From NCBI RefSeq assembly GCF_016401385.1, contig NZ_JAEACF010000001.1, forward strand, positions 3,100,001 to 3,164,000: a DNA stretch of 64,000 nt, read 5' to 3'. The translations under genes and the position numbers were made by a program. Within the stretch, counting starts at the first letter, position 1. The number at the start of each line of letters is the position of its first letter. The notes under the pieces were generated by a model that was not told where the DNA came from, ran no database searches, and saw nothing but the letters and a program-made list of their open reading frames with translations. Below are positions 33,303-44,020 of the stretch, piece after piece. The DNA is from Fictibacillus halophilus (GTDB lineage Bacteria > Bacillota > Bacilli > Bacillales > Fictibacillaceae).

Positions 33303-33740
33303 TCAATCAAGTGCATACGCTAAAAGTTCTGCTCCTGATGTTGCGTTATTTTTTATATGATCCGCGCTCTCAATGTGTGGAGGCACTTTATCTTTCGGAA
33401 TCGTTTTAAAAGAAAGTTGTTCAAACATATGCACAGCTTTTGTAAGTAAATAAAGGGTTTCAACTCCTTTATCTTTTGAGTATACCAAAATTTTATCAAT
33501 GAGTTTAAGAAGAAGCGTCTCTGACGAATATTTCTGCTTCAGTACGAAAGACCGCAGCAAGCCATCGTTTCCGATTCTCTCCAAACCGACTGTGCCGATT
33601 GTCTCGCCTTGATCGTTTACAACCACTAGATAATTTTCAATGCTGTCTTTGATTCCTTCTGACTGAAGTCCAGCTTTTCCGACGAGCTGTAAAAGATCTT
33701 TTGCTTCGTGTTGCATGGCCTGCCTTAAAATAATCGTCAT
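33303..33740 (-). CDS. ywlB: YwlB-like GNAT acetyltransferase
   Basis: A 145-aa short GNAT protein (MTIILRQAMQHEAKDLLQLV, then VVVNDQGETIGTVGLERIGN and DGLLRSFVLKQKYSS). Position upstream of tsaC and downstream of spoIIR matches B. subtilis ywlB, which is annotated as an ArgA-like N-acetyltransferase. The acetyl-CoA loop is weak (QKYSSETLLL), so the substrate, and even the activity, is uncertain. The ATG at 33740 follows GGGGAG. Confidence 0.75.
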   Translation of the reverse strand: MTIILRQAMQHEAKDLLQLVGKAGLQSEGIKDSIENYLVVVNDQGETIGTVGLERIGNDGLLRSFVLKQKYSSETLLLKLIDKILVYSKDKGVETLYLLTKAVHMFEQLSFKTIPKDKVPPHIESADHIKNNATSGAELLAYALD

Positions 33741-33824
33741 CACTAACTCCCCTATTCCTGTATAATTTCAGCCTTCGTTTGGCTGTTTTTCATAATATAA
33801 GTAGCGAAAATCGAGATACCTCTT

Positions 33825-33860
33825 AAAAAAAGAAGGCTAACCATCATTTGGTTACCTTCT
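33825..33860 (-). terminator. Terminator of spoIIR
   Basis: AGAAGGTAACC pairs with GGTTAGCCTTCT around a 7-nt loop on the minus strand, with one bulged base, followed by seven T. Confidence 0.8.
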
Positions 33861-33905
33861 TCATTTTCTATAATCTATGAAAATAGGGAGGAAAATATGC
33901 ACATT

Positions 33906-34571
33906 TTAAGAGAATAAGGAACCTACAAAGCTAAACAGGCTATCAAATATTTCTACCACAAAGAATTTCGTCTCAATTTCATCTGCTTCATTCGCTTCCG
34001 CAGCTTCCGCATCAGCGGCTGTATCCACTACATCGCCTTTGCCTTCTTTATTTTCTTTTACAGCATCCCCATTTTCAAAGTCCAGAAAGCATAATGGCGG
34101 GAAGAGCACACACCACCAGTTCTTCCCTTCACCTTCGCCAAGTGTGATCAGTACTGCTTCATATTGTCCTGCCGGATAGATGAAATCGCCGTACATTTTA
34201 GTAGGAAAAGCCACTTTGTTTAACTCTACAGAAAACGTCTTCTCAAGTCCTGCCTCATCCAGCTTACTTTGAACAATCTTTTCGATCGTTGGCAGCTGTT
34301 TACGAATGATCTCACGTGCTTCAGAAATCGTAGATAACTCATCCACCCAAGTTGTGATCTGGGCGTTCACTTCATCACGGATCTCGCGCTTTAGCTTTTG
34401 GTCAGCATCCGTATTGCTGTTTGCTAGAATGCGAAGTCTGATCGATTCTTCAGGTATCTTAACAAAGGCGTTCATTGTTGCGTTCGCCACCTTGGTTTGT
34501 GTTTCAAAAAATAAGAACATCACCGCTAGAGATATAAGAACTAGAATAAAGAAATGATTGCGTTTTTTCAT
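33906..34571 (-). CDS. spoIIR: Stage II sporulation protein R
   Basis: A 221-aa secreted signalling protein made in the forespore that triggers SpoIIGA to process pro-sigma-E in the mother cell. The N-terminal signal helix (FFILVLISLAVMFLFFE) is followed by PEESIRLRILANSNTDADQK and the WWCVLFPPLCFLDFENGDAV signature. The C-terminal 45 residues contain an acidic Ala/Glu linker and a hydrophobic end. It carries its own sigma-F-like promoter. Confidence 0.93.
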   Translation of the reverse strand: MKKRNHFFILVLISLAVMFLFFETQTKVANATMNAFVKIPEESIRLRILANSNTDADQKLKREIRDEVNAQITTWVDELSTISEAREIIRKQLPTIEKIVQSKLDEAGLEKTFSVELNKVAFPTKMYGDFIYPAGQYEAVLITLGEGEGKNWWCVLFPPLCFLDFENGDAVKENKEGKGDVVDTAADAEAAEANEADEIETKFFVVEIFDSLFSFVGSLFS

Positions 34572-34602
34572 TGTTTTTTCCTCCCCCGTCGTATCTAACC
34601 AC

Positions 34603-34631
34603 AGTTTGGACAGAGTGGGATTTTTTCATAC
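34603..34631 (-). promoter_or_regulatory. Putative sigma-F promoter of spoIIR
   Basis: GTATG (34627-34631) and GTCCAAACT (34603-34611) on the minus strand are separated by 15 bp, close to the sigma-F pattern GYATA-15-GGNNANANT with one mismatch in each element. It lies 32 bp before the ATG. Confidence 0.6.
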
Positions 34632-34740
34632 TAGTAATCTAGTAAATTTCATTCTGTTTGATTCGACAAAAGAAAAACTCCTCACTATATAACTTTTTCT
34701 AAATAGATGTTAGCTGATGAATTATTTATCTTCGTCATTG

Positions 34741-34871
34741 GCAAGTTGATTGGAACGGAAGGTTGCCGACTCCTGCGGGACAAGCGGTCAGGTGAGACCC
34801 TTAAGGGCGCATAGCGGCAAGGGGCTCACCGCCTGCCCCGCGGAAAGGAGCAACCTGGAGCGGAAGTCAAC
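34741..34871 (-). repeat. REP/MITE-like element R3 (short form, reverse)
   Basis: About 131 bp in reverse orientation: CAAGTTGATTGGAACGGAAG at the left and GGAGCGGAAGTCAAC at the right. It lies between the divergent spoIIR and rbsR promoters; the rest of 34572-34980 holds those promoters and no gene. Confidence 0.88.
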
Positions 34872-34941
34872 ACGTTCAAGGGCATTACTAGAGAAAAATT
34901 TACCAACTTGCATACTGCTTCTAATTCTGTTAACTTAAATG

Positions 34942-34955
34942 TGTAAACGGTTACA
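34942..34955 (+). promoter_or_regulatory. Operator in the rbs promoter (RbsR or CcpA/cre type)
   Basis: TGTAAACGGTTACA is a near-perfect dyad of the LacI-family type and also fits the cre core. A weak promoter (TTGCAT, 17 bp, TAACTT at about 34908-34936) lies immediately upstream, so binding would block initiation. The ribosome site GAGGAGG of rbsR follows at 34967. Confidence 0.65.
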
Positions 34956-34980
34956 TATTAGTTTTAGAGGAGGCGGAAAT

Positions 34981-35970
34981 TTGGTTACCATTCGTGATGT
35001 GGCAAAGAAATCAGGTGTATCGGTTGCGACCGTATCTCGCGTTTTGAATGCGAATGGATACGTTCATGAAGATACACGCAAAAAAGTGATGGCTGCCGTT
35101 GATGAGCTGAAGTACAGCCCAAATGAAGTCGCCCGCTCCCTCTATAAAAAGAAATCCAAACTGGTCGGCTTGTTGCTGCCAGACATTACGAACCCCTTCT
35201 TTCCACAGCTGGCAAGAGGTGTAGAAGATGAGATGCAAAAAGGCGGTTATCGTATTCTTTTTGGAAATAGTGATGAGAATGCTGAGAAAGAGCTAGATTA
35301 TTTGAACACGTTTATTCAAAACAATGTAGTCGGCATCATTTCAGCCACGAACAATAAAGCAAAAAACAACTATCAAAATCTTTCCATTCCCGTAGTTTTT
35401 TTAGACCGAACATCTACGGACTATCCATCGGTCTATGCGGATGGAAAAGAAGGCGGAAGAATGGCCGCAGAAGAGATTGTGAAAAGAGGCAGCAAACGGA
35501 TCACGATTTTGAAAGGTCCCGCGCACATCCAGCCTGCTCAAGACCGTTTTCAAGGTGCGTTAGCAGTGTTAAGCCAATCGAACATTGATTTTCATGTGAT
35601 GTCGACTACTTCTTTTGCCTTTGAAGACGCAGAGAAATGGGCGAAAGAACTTTTTGCAACGTATCCTGATACAGATGGTGTGTTAGCGAGCAACGATATT
35701 GTGGCCACAGCCGTCTTACATGAAGCTCTTCGTCTCGGAAAATCGATTCCAGAACAACTGCAAATCATCGGGTTTGATGATATACCACAAAGCAGTTTGT
35801 TGTTCCCTTCCCTATCCACCATTCGCCAGCCGGCTTATGAGATGGGAAAAGAAGCGGCACAGCTGCTTGTGAAAATTATCAATCAAGAAAAAGTCCACCA
35901 TAAGCAGGTTCAACTGCCTGTTACATTTATAGATCGAAACACAACAAGAAAGGTTGATGAAAATGGTTAA
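34981..35970 (+). CDS. rbsR: Ribose operon repressor, LacI family
   Basis: A 329-aa regulator. The N-terminal helix-turn-helix VTIRDVAKKSGVSVATVSRV and hinge EVARSLYKKKSKLVGLLLPD are followed by a periplasmic-binding-protein-like core (GVLASNDIVATAVLHE, IIGFDDIPQSSLLFPSLSTI). The TTG at 34981 follows GAGGAGGCGG; the upstream ATG at 34939 would run through the operator and is rejected. It is the first gene of the rbs operon and overlaps rbsK. Confidence 0.92.
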   Translation: MVTIRDVAKKSGVSVATVSRVLNANGYVHEDTRKKVMAAVDELKYSPNEVARSLYKKKSKLVGLLLPDITNPFFPQLARGVEDEMQKGGYRILFGNSDENAEKELDYLNTFIQNNVVGIISATNNKAKNNYQNLSIPVVFLDRTSTDYPSVYADGKEGGRMAAEEIVKRGSKRITILKGPAHIQPAQDRFQGALAVLSQSNIDFHVMSTTSFAFEDAEKWAKELFATYPDTDGVLASNDIVATAVLHEALRLGKSIPEQLQIIGFDDIPQSSLLFPSLSTIRQPAYEMGKEAAQLLVKIINQEKVHHKQVQLPVTFIDRNTTRKVDENG

Positions 35971-36841
35971 AATCGTAGTCATCGGTAGTTCTTCGATGGA
36001 TCTCGTCGTTACATCTGATCAACGTCCAGAAGCAGGAGAAACTGTTTTAGGACGTTCATTTAAAACCGTACCAGGAGGAAAAGGGGCGAACCAAGCTGTT
36101 GCGGCTGCTCGACTTGGTGCGGAGGTATACATGATCGGATGTGTTGGCGATGACCATTATGGAGCGGCAATCCTAGACAACTTTAAACAAAACGGTGTTG
36201 ATGTAACGAATGTGGAACCGGTTACAGATACAGAGAGCGGTACAGCTCATATTATTTTAGCTGAAGGTGATAACAGCATCGTCGTCGTTAAAGGTGCGAA
36301 TGATCATGTGACTCCCTATTATGTGGAGAAATCAGAAGCGCTCATCAAACAAGCGAATATGGTACTCATTCAGCAAGAGATCCCTGAAGAAACGGTCGAA
36401 TATGTAAGTGAGCTTTGCAAGGAGCTTGATGTTCCGTTGTTATTGAATCCAGCACCTGCTCGCCCACTCTCTAAAAAAGTGATCGACAATGCTAGCTACC
36501 TTACACCGAACGAACATGAAGCAGCGGTTCTTTTTGATGGTCTATCAACAGAGTCAGCCCTAAAACAGTATCCAAACAAAGTATTCATTACAGAAGGAAA
36601 AGCAGGCGCTCGTTATTTTAATGGTGAAAAAGAGATCACCGTTCCCTCTTACACAGTAGAAGTAACAGATACGACAGGAGCTGGAGATACGTTCAACGCC
36701 GCACTAGCTGTTGCTTTAGCAGAAGGCAAAAGCATCACTGAAAGTTTGCAGTTCGCCAATCGAGCCGCTTCCCTATCTGTTACGAAGTTCGGTGCGCAAG
36801 GCGGCATGCCGAATCGATCAGAAGTGGAGGCATCTTTATGA
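35963..36841 (+). CDS. rbsK: Ribokinase
   Basis: A 292-aa PfkB-family kinase that makes ribose-5-phosphate. [43 protein letters not shown] and the catalytic [17 protein letters not shown] are visible. The ATG at 35963 has the best spacing to AGAAAGG; upstream in-frame starts sit on that site. It overlaps rbsR by eight bases and rbsD by ATGA. Confidence 0.96.
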   Translation: MVKIVVIGSSSMDLVVTSDQRPEAGETVLGRSFKTVPGGKGANQAVAAARLGAEVYMIGCVGDDHYGAAILDNFKQNGVDVTNVEPVTDTESGTAHIILAEGDNSIVVVKGANDHVTPYYVEKSEALIKQANMVLIQQEIPEETVEYVSELCKELDVPLLLNPAPARPLSKKVIDNASYLTPNEHEAAVLFDGLSTESALKQYPNKVFITEGKAGARYFNGEKEITVPSYTVEVTDTTGAGDTFNAALAVALAEGKSITESLQFANRAASLSVTKFGAQGGMPNRSEVEASL

Positions 36842-37233
36842 AAAGACACGGCATCTTGAACAGTCATATCTCAAAGGTTTTAAGTGACCTCGGCCACACA
36901 GATCTTATCGTGATCGCGGATGCTGGTCTTCCGATTCCGAGCGATGTTCCGCGAATCGATCTGGCACTCACGCTCGGGGTACCGAGCTTTAAAGATGTTG
37001 TTTCCGCTGTATCAGAGGATATGGTCGTGGAACAAGTGATACTCGCAAGTGAGATCAAAGAGAAGAACGAAGAAACGTTAACGTATATGAACGATACTTT
37101 TTCTGAACCAGAACAAAAATTCGTTTCTCACGAAGCGTTCAAGCAATTAACAAAGCAGGCGAAAGTAGTCATTCGAACCGGTGAAGTGACGCCGTATGCT
37201 AACTGTATCCTGCAAGCAGGTGTAATCTTCTAA
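36838..37233 (+). CDS. rbsD: D-ribose pyranase
   Basis: A 131-aa RbsD that interconverts the pyranose and furanose forms of ribose before phosphorylation. [20 protein letters not shown] carries the catalytic His, and IADAGLPIP and [15 protein letters not shown] are conserved. Length is standard. Confidence 0.96.
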   Translation: MKRHGILNSHISKVLSDLGHTDLIVIADAGLPIPSDVPRIDLALTLGVPSFKDVVSAVSEDMVVEQVILASEIKEKNEETLTYMNDTFSEPEQKFVSHEAFKQLTKQAKVVIRTGEVTPYANCILQAGVIF

Positions 37234-37248
37234 AAAGAGGTGATCGTT

Positions 37249-38730
37249 TTGCACATTCAAATGAACGACATATATAAAGCTTTTGGTGCCAATCAAGTCT
37301 TATCAGGTGTCCACTTCGACCTTCAACCAGGCGAAGTGCATGCCCTAATGGGTGAGAACGGTGCTGGAAAATCAACGTTGATGAACATTTTAACCGGACT
37401 TCATAAAAGAGATTCGGGAACCATTCAGATCGATGGACAAGAACGATATTTTGATAATCCGAAAGAAGCCGAGAAGCACGGAGTCGCGTTCATCCACCAA
37501 GAATTGAACGTATGGCCTGATATGACCGTTCTCGATAATCTTTTTATCGGAAAAGAGCTGAAGTCACCGTTCGGTCTTTTAAGAACAAAAGAAATGAAAG
37601 CGCTGGCAAAAAAGCAGTTTGAAAAGCTAGCGGTTACGATTCCACTTGAAAAAGACGCAGGACTCTGTTCAGTTGGTCAACAGCAGATGATCGAGATCGC
37701 AAAAGCGCTTATGACAAACGCCAAAGTCATCATCATGGACGAGCCCACCGCTGCCCTTACAGAGCGTGAGATCGAAAAATTGTTTGATGTGATCAACGCT
37801 CTACGAAAAGAAGGCGTTTCGATTGTTTACATCTCACACCGTATGGAAGAGATTTTCGCGATCTGTGACCGAATAACGGTGATGAGAGATGGTAGAACGG
37901 TTGATACGAAAGCGATCTCAGAGACTAGCTTTGATGAAGTGGTACGAAAGATGGTCGGCCGTGAGCTTACAGATCGTTTTCCGGAGCGAAATCCACAAGT
38001 CGGTGAGACCATTTTAGAAGTGAAGAACGCAACGAGAAATGGAATCTTTGAAAATATTAGTTTCTCTGTAAGAGGCGGTGAGATCGTTGGCATTTCCGGC
38101 CTGATGGGTGCAGGTCGAACGGAGATCATGCGCGCGTTATTCGGTCTCGATCAGCTAGATTCTGGCGAGATCTGGATTGGCGGTCAGAAGGTAACGATCA
38201 AAAACCCATATGAAGCAGTAAAACGCGGGATCGGTTTTATTACCGAAGACAGAAAGAACGAAGGCTTGGTGCTCGATTTTTCAATACGTGAAAACATGGC
38301 ACTGCCGAACTTACGAAGTTTTTCTAAAAATGGTGTGATCAATTATAAAACAGAGACTGACTTTGTTGACATGCTCATCAAACGTTTGCAGATTAAGACC
38401 GAATCGAGCGAGACGAACGCCAAGAACCTTTCAGGAGGCAACCAGCAAAAAGTGGTTATTGCAAAATGGGTTGGAATCGGACCAAAAGTATTGATCTTGG
38501 ACGAGCCAACAAGAGGCGTTGACGTTGGTGCGAAGCGTGAGATCTATCAGTTGATGAACGAACTTACCGATCGTGGTGTAGCGATCATCATGGTCTCGTC
38601 AGAACTTCCAGAAGTTCTTGGCATGAGTGACCGCATTCTTGTCGTTCACGAAGGACAGATCAGCGGTGAGCTTACTAAAAGCGAAGCAACGCAAGAAAGA
38701 ATTATGACATATGCAACGGGAGGACAATAA
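37249..38730 (+). CDS. rbsA: Ribose ABC transporter ATP-binding protein (double domain)
   Basis: A 493-aa protein with two ABC modules. The first has a normal Walker A ([14 protein letters not shown]) and a degenerate signature [15 protein letters not shown]; the second has a degenerate Walker A ([14 protein letters not shown]) and a clean signature [14 protein letters not shown]. This asymmetry is usual for RbsA. The TTG at 37249 follows AAAGAGGTGA and gives [13 protein letters not shown]; the GTG at 37240 lies in the ribosome site. Confidence 0.95.
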   Translation: MHIQMNDIYKAFGANQVLSGVHFDLQPGEVHALMGENGAGKSTLMNILTGLHKRDSGTIQIDGQERYFDNPKEAEKHGVAFIHQELNVWPDMTVLDNLFIGKELKSPFGLLRTKEMKALAKKQFEKLAVTIPLEKDAGLCSVGQQQMIEIAKALMTNAKVIIMDEPTAALTEREIEKLFDVINALRKEGVSIVYISHRMEEIFAICDRITVMRDGRTVDTKAISETSFDEVVRKMVGRELTDRFPERNPQVGETILEVKNATRNGIFENISFSVRGGEIVGISGLMGAGRTEIMRALFGLDQLDSGEIWIGGQKVTIKNPYEAVKRGIGFITEDRKNEGLVLDFSIRENMALPNLRSFSKNGVINYKTETDFVDMLIKRLQIKTESSETNAKNLSGGNQQKVVIAKWVGIGPKVLILDEPTRGVDVGAKREIYQLMNELTDRGVAIIMVSSELPEVLGMSDRILVVHEGQISGELTKSEATQERIMTYATGGQ

Positions 38731-38731
38731 A

Positions 38732-39688
38732 ATGAAAACGTCACCGGCTAAAGTAAATCATGTAGAAAATCTCATGCAAAAACTTGGACCTCTATTAGGA
38801 CTGTTGATTCTCGTCACGATCGTCTCAATCCTAAACCCTAGTTTTCTAGAACCCCTTAACTTACTAAACTTATTGCGCCAAGTCGCAATCAACGCACTAA
38901 TCGCCTTTGGTATGACATTCGTTATTCTAACGGGCGGAATCGACTTATCCGTTGGTGCCATACTCGCGTTATCAAGTGCACTGATGGCGGGAATGATCGT
39001 ATCAGGCGTTGATCCGATGCTAGCGATCTTGATCGGATGTTTACTAGGTGCTGTAATGGGTGCGATCAACGGTCTTTTGATTACGAAAGGAAAAATGGCT
39101 CCATTTATCGCTACACTCGCAACGATGACCATTTTCCGTGGACTGACTCTCGTATATACGGATGGTAATCCGATCACGGGTCTTGGCGAAAGCTATATGT
39201 TCCAACTTTTTGGACGAGGCTATTTCTTAGGTATTCCGGTTCCAGCGATCACGATGATGCTTGCTTTTGCAGCGTTTTGGGTGATCCTTCATAAAACACC
39301 GTTCGGACGAAAAACGTATGCAATCGGCGGTAACGAAAAAGCAGCAATCATTTCAGGAATTAAAGTAACTAAAGTAAAAGTCATGATCTATTCACTAGCA
39401 GGACTATTAGCAGCACTAGCTGGGGCCATCCTTACGTCCCGTTTAAACTCTGCTCAACCGACTGCCGGTACCTCGTATGAACTCGACGCGATCGCAGCAG
39501 TTGTTCTAGGTGGAACAAGCTTATCGGGTGGCCGCGGACTGATCGTTGGAACATTGATCGGCGCATTAATCATCGGAACGTTGAACAACGGTTTGAATCT
39601 ATTAGGTGTATCTTCGTTCTTCCAAATGGTCGTAAAAGGTATCGTTATTCTGATCGCGGTATTGATCGACCGTAAAAAAGCAGCTTAG
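38732..39688 (+). CDS. rbsC: Ribose ABC transporter permease
   Basis: A 318-aa membrane protein with eight to ten hydrophobic segments. FVILTGGIDLSVGAILALSS and AAVVLGGTSLSGGRGLIVGT are the BPD_transp_2 permease motifs. The ATG at 38732 follows CGGGAGGAC, one base after the rbsA stop; the in-frame ATG at 38711 is inside rbsA. Confidence 0.95.
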   Translation: MKTSPAKVNHVENLMQKLGPLLGLLILVTIVSILNPSFLEPLNLLNLLRQVAINALIAFGMTFVILTGGIDLSVGAILALSSALMAGMIVSGVDPMLAILIGCLLGAVMGAINGLLITKGKMAPFIATLATMTIFRGLTLVYTDGNPITGLGESYMFQLFGRGYFLGIPVPAITMMLAFAAFWVILHKTPFGRKTYAIGGNEKAAIISGIKVTKVKVMIYSLAGLLAALAGAILTSRLNSAQPTAGTSYELDAIAAVVLGGTSLSGGRGLIVGTLIGALIIGTLNNGLNLLGVSSFFQMVVKGIVILIAVLIDRKKAA

Positions 39689-39700
39689 GAGGGTTTCTAA

Positions 39701-40621
39701 ATGAAAAAAGCATTATTACTCGTCATGTCTTTATCTGTTTTCTTATTAGGTGCCTGTTCTTTAGAGCCCCCTTCATGGGCAAAGCCGGCTAAAAAAGGTG
39801 ATGGCGAAAAAATTAAAATTGGTTTATCCGTTTCAACGCTTAACAATCCGTTCTTCGTATCGATGAAAAACGGCGTGATCGATGAAGCGAAAAAGCAAGG
39901 TGCGGAAGTAATTGTTGTCGATGCACAGAATGATTCTGCGAAACAAGTAAACGATGTAGAAGATCTTTTGCAGCAAGGCATTGATACTCTGTTGATCAAT
40001 CCAACAGATTCAGCAGCGATCTCAACCGCTGTTCAATCTGCGAACAACCTTGATGTTCCGGTTGTCACACTAGACCGCTCAACAGATAAGGGAGATGTAG
40101 CCACGCTTGTTGCCTCAGATAATGTAAAAGGCGGCCAGATGGCGGGTGACTTTATAGCAGAAAAGCTCGGTGAAGGAGCAAAGGTAGCTGAATTAGAAGG
40201 CGTACCTGGAGCTTCAGCAACACGTGAGCGTGGAAAAGGCTTCCACAATGTAGCTGATCAAAAGTTAGACGTTGTTGCCAAACAAACGGCTGACTTTGAT
40301 CGAACAAAAGGATTAAACGTCATGGAGAACGTCCTTCAAGGAAATCCAGATATTAAAGCGGTTTTCGCTCATAACGATGAGATGGCGCTAGGCGCACTTC
40401 AGGCGATCAACAGCTCTGGTCGAGATGTGCTCGTTGTTGGCTTTGACGGAAATGAAGACGCAATCAATGCTGTAAAAGAAGGAAAGCTTGCAGCAACCGT
40501 CGCACAACAGCCTGACCTGATCGGTGAACTTGCAGTAAAAGCAGCGTCTGACGTACTAGCAGGAAAGAAAGTAGAAAAGAAAATTGCAGCACCACTGAAG
40601 TTGATGGTGAAAGAAGAATAG
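39701..40621 (+). CDS. rbsB: Ribose ABC transporter substrate-binding lipoprotein
   Basis: A 306-aa protein with a lipoprotein signal (LLVMSLSVFLLGACS) and the RbsB fold: IGLSVSTLNNPFFVSMKNGV, NPTDSAAISTAVQSAN, AHNDEMALGALQAI and VVGFDGNEDAINAVKEGKLA. It binds ribose outside the membrane and delivers it to RbsAC. It is the last gene of the operon, followed by a strong terminator. Confidence 0.96.
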   Translation: MKKALLLVMSLSVFLLGACSLEPPSWAKPAKKGDGEKIKIGLSVSTLNNPFFVSMKNGVIDEAKKQGAEVIVVDAQNDSAKQVNDVEDLLQQGIDTLLINPTDSAAISTAVQSANNLDVPVVTLDRSTDKGDVATLVASDNVKGGQMAGDFIAEKLGEGAKVAELEGVPGASATRERGKGFHNVADQKLDVVAKQTADFDRTKGLNVMENVLQGNPDIKAVFAHNDEMALGALQAINSSGRDVLVVGFDGNEDAINAVKEGKLAATVAQQPDLIGELAVKAASDVLAGKKVEKKIAAPLKLMVKEE

Positions 40622-40661
40622 TTGAACAGAGTAGAATAATAGTAGAATGAATGAAGTTAGA

Positions 40662-40711
40662 AAAGGCCGACTGGATGCAAGCGTTACATGCTTGTACCTA
40701 GTCGGCCTTTT
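40662..40711 (+). terminator. Terminator of the rbs operon
   Basis: AAAGGCCGACT pairs with AGTCGGCCTTT, with an inner GCAAGC/GCTTG stem, followed by TTTT. Confidence 0.85.
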
Positions 40712-40731
40712 GAATTGTGTGTAAATTGTTT

Positions 40732-40756
40732 GGGGTCTGACCCGGGGTCAGACCCC
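40732..40756. repeat. GGGGTCTGACCC palindrome (copy 1)
   Basis: A 25-bp palindrome with 12-bp arms (GGGGTCTGACCC / GGGTCAGACCCC) followed by CATTTCCCACGTTATTTCCC, which runs into the prmC stop codon. A second copy is at 45359-45405. Confidence 0.85.
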
Positions 40757-40766
40757 ATTTCCCACG

Positions 40767-41633
40767 TTATTTCCCGAAGATGGCGAACACCATGCGGTCT
40801 TTGCCGCTGATGTCTTCCTTTACATACACATCCGCACCAGGAAACGTGACACGAAGCATGCCCGCTACCGTCTCCCCCTGCCCCGCTCCTACTTCAAAGC
40901 CTACGATCGCTTTTTCTTTTAGAACGAGCGGCAGTTCTTCCATGAATCGTCGATAGAACACATAGCCGTCTTCCCCGCCACTTAGTGCCCTCATCGGTTC
41001 ACGGTCTTTTACGATCGTTTCAAGGACCGCGATCTCATGATCAGGAATGTAAGGCGGATTCGATACGACTACATCAAGTTTTTCCCCACTACTAATAAAA
41101 GGCTGTAAAAGGTCACCATGCAGGAATGTAACCTCTGCAGCAAGTCGATCAGCGTTTCCTTTTGCTACCTCAATCGATTCTTCTGCAATATCAACCGTGA
41201 ATACGTTCAAACGTTTATCTTCAAGAGCTAATGAGATCGAAATGGCTCCACTTCCCGTTCCGATATCTGCAACTGTAACCGTCTCATCATCACGAAAATG
41301 CTCTGAGATAAGAGTTAGTGTGTGTTCGACTAACTCTTCTGTTTCCGGTCTTGGGATTAAGACTTCTTCGTTCACAAAAAACGTTCGGCCGTAAAATTCT
41401 TCTTTACCGGTAATATACTGAACAGGCTCGCCTTCAACGTGACGAGCGACAGCAGCCTTAAGCTGATCAAGATTCTCTTCACTCATCACATCATGAAGGC
41501 GCATGAGCATCTCTGTTCGGTTTACATCGCCTAAAACATGTCTCATCAAAATTTCTGCCGCAAAGCTTTCACGTCCGTTTTCAGCTAAAAAAGAAGAAGC
41601 CCACGCGAGGGCTTCATGAACTTTTGTACTCAT
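40767..41633 (-). CDS. prmC: Release-factor glutamine N5-methyltransferase
   Basis: A 288-aa methyltransferase that modifies the GGQ glutamine of release factors. VADIGTGSGAISISLAL is the SAM-binding motif and VVSNPPYIPDHEI the catalytic NPPY. It starts one base after prfA, its substrate gene. The final codons GGG AAA TAA belong to a repeated element also found at the 3' end of the gene at 44021-45355. Confidence 0.96.
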   Translation of the reverse strand: MSTKVHEALAWASSFLAENGRESFAAEILMRHVLGDVNRTEMLMRLHDVMSEENLDQLKAAVARHVEGEPVQYITGKEEFYGRTFFVNEEVLIPRPETEELVEHTLTLISEHFRDDETVTVADIGTGSGAISISLALEDKRLNVFTVDIAEESIEVAKGNADRLAAEVTFLHGDLLQPFISSGEKLDVVVSNPPYIPDHEIAVLETIVKDREPMRALSGGEDGYVFYRRFMEELPLVLKEKAIVGFEVGAGQGETVAGMLRVTFPGADVYVKEDISGKDRMVFAIFGK

Positions 41634-41634
41634 T

Positions 41635-42708
<1,074 letters not shown>

Positions 42709-42799
42709 GGTTTTTCACCTCTGTTTTATATGCATAACATTATAATTATAGACTATTACAGGGCTTACAGTCAAAAGCAAAAAGGAACGAAATCAATAA

Positions 42800-42836
42800 A
42801 AAAGGCCGCCCTTTCCTTAAAAAGAGAGCCTTTATG
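42800..42836 (-). terminator. Possible terminator between the MOSC gene and prfA
   Basis: An AAAGGC..GCCTTT stem with an interrupted middle, followed by six T on the minus strand. Confidence 0.5.
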
Positions 42837-42852
42837 AAACTTGAGACGATAT

Positions 42853-43497
42853 TTACATTTTTCGTTTTTGCAGCGACTCTCTCATCGATTCAGCCAATTC
42901 TTTCACGTCGATCAATCTTTGAACTTTTTCAGCATCTTTTACAAACCCATACTTGATCTGATTGGTTTCTGTTACGGATATCCGTGCTGGGTGTTTTTCG
43001 ATCAGCAACATCTCATCACCTGCTGCAACCATCCCTTCTTTTAGAACACGAAGGTAATAACCGGTTCGGCCCGTATCTACTACCTTTTTGATCATATCCG
43101 GCCGACAAAGAATTGATGCTAATGTCTGACAGGGTTGACGAGGCTGGGTGATCTGCACGATCGCGTCTCCCAGAGAAAACACGTCACCGATAAAAACATC
43201 ATCCTCTAAAAGACCCATAACTGTAAGGTTTTCACCGAAAGATGGGATAGATAACGGCACTTCTAAATTCAGTTCCGTCGTCCACTTTTCATAATGCTCA
43301 AAGGGATACACACAGACTGCTTTATCGGATCCACCATGGTGCTTCGTATTCCCCACTCCGTCACCTTCAAAGTGTGTTTTATGTAAATACACAGGTTGTT
43401 GCTGCGGCGTTTTGTTGTAGGCTGTAAAAAAAGTTTTATTTTGAGTCTCCACTTCTTCTGGCAGCTTAATGTTTAACGAAGCTATATTCCCCTTCAT
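42853..43497 (-). CDS. MOSC-domain protein (YiiM-like)
   Basis: A 214-aa protein with the MOSC core KTHFEGDGVGNTKHHGGSDKAVCVYPFEHY, SFGENLTVMGL and the conserved-cysteine segment QPRQPCQTLASI, followed by a 3-alpha-like C-terminal region. Families of this type detoxify N-hydroxylated bases or bind molybdenum cofactor. The ATG at 43497 follows GAGGTGAGGGG. Its place between prfA and tdk is not part of the B. subtilis order. Confidence 0.85.
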   Translation of the reverse strand: MKGNIASLNIKLPEEVETQNKTFFTAYNKTPQQQPVYLHKTHFEGDGVGNTKHHGGSDKAVCVYPFEHYEKWTTELNLEVPLSIPSFGENLTVMGLLEDDVFIGDVFSLGDAIVQITQPRQPCQTLASILCRPDMIKKVVDTGRTGYYLRVLKEGMVAAGDEMLLIEKHPARISVTETNQIKYGFVKDAEKVQRLIDVKELAESMRESLQKRKM

Positions 43498-43539
43498 TCC
43501 CCTCACCTCACGAAAAGCATAGCACAGGACAAAAGGAAA

Positions 43540-43866
43540 TTAATAGGAAAAGATATTCCGACGCAACTGCTCGTAATCGATACGTTCTTGGTTCATTCGA
43601 ATCGCTTTCGTCAGCTCCTCGATCACCACTTTTTCGTTCGTAATCACATTAAACACATAAGGAATGGTCGCAAAATGCCCCAGAAAATGTGTACAACCGA
43701 CATAACGCGGATTGTCAGTTTGGTAATCATGTTTATATTTAATGATAAAATTGCCCATGCCTTCATAGACAGGATCCAATGGTTTTTGTTCAAGCTTCTT
43801 TATCAGTGTATGAATCGGCTGAACCGGTGCGTTCCAGTCCGTTCCGTTCGATTTGATCTCTAGCAC
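43540..43866 (-). CDS. Hypothetical protein
   Basis: A 108-aa protein if started at the GTG at 43866, which follows AAAGAGGTGG by a suitable distance; an upstream frame to 43926 is possible but has no ribosome site. The sequence (MLEIKSNGTDWNAPVQPIHT, NPRYVGCTHFLGHFATIPYV) is unlike any family I can name. No signal peptide or membrane helix is seen. It is 43 bp upstream of the MOSC gene and could be co-transcribed. Confidence 0.6.
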   Translation of the reverse strand: MLEIKSNGTDWNAPVQPIHTLIKKLEQKPLDPVYEGMGNFIIKYKHDYQTDNPRYVGCTHFLGHFATIPYVFNVITNEKVVIEELTKAIRMNQERIDYEQLRRNIFSY

Positions 43867-44020
43867 AGTCCACCACCTCTTTCTACTATCATAGTTCGTT
43901 TTAACTCTGTACTTCTTGTTGGTCAAAGTGAAGAGAGTTGTGGCATCATACTTATAAACGTTACTTTTTTCGGAACAATGGGAATACTATATGGTTAGAG
44001 AGACGTAAGGAGCTGATCAG

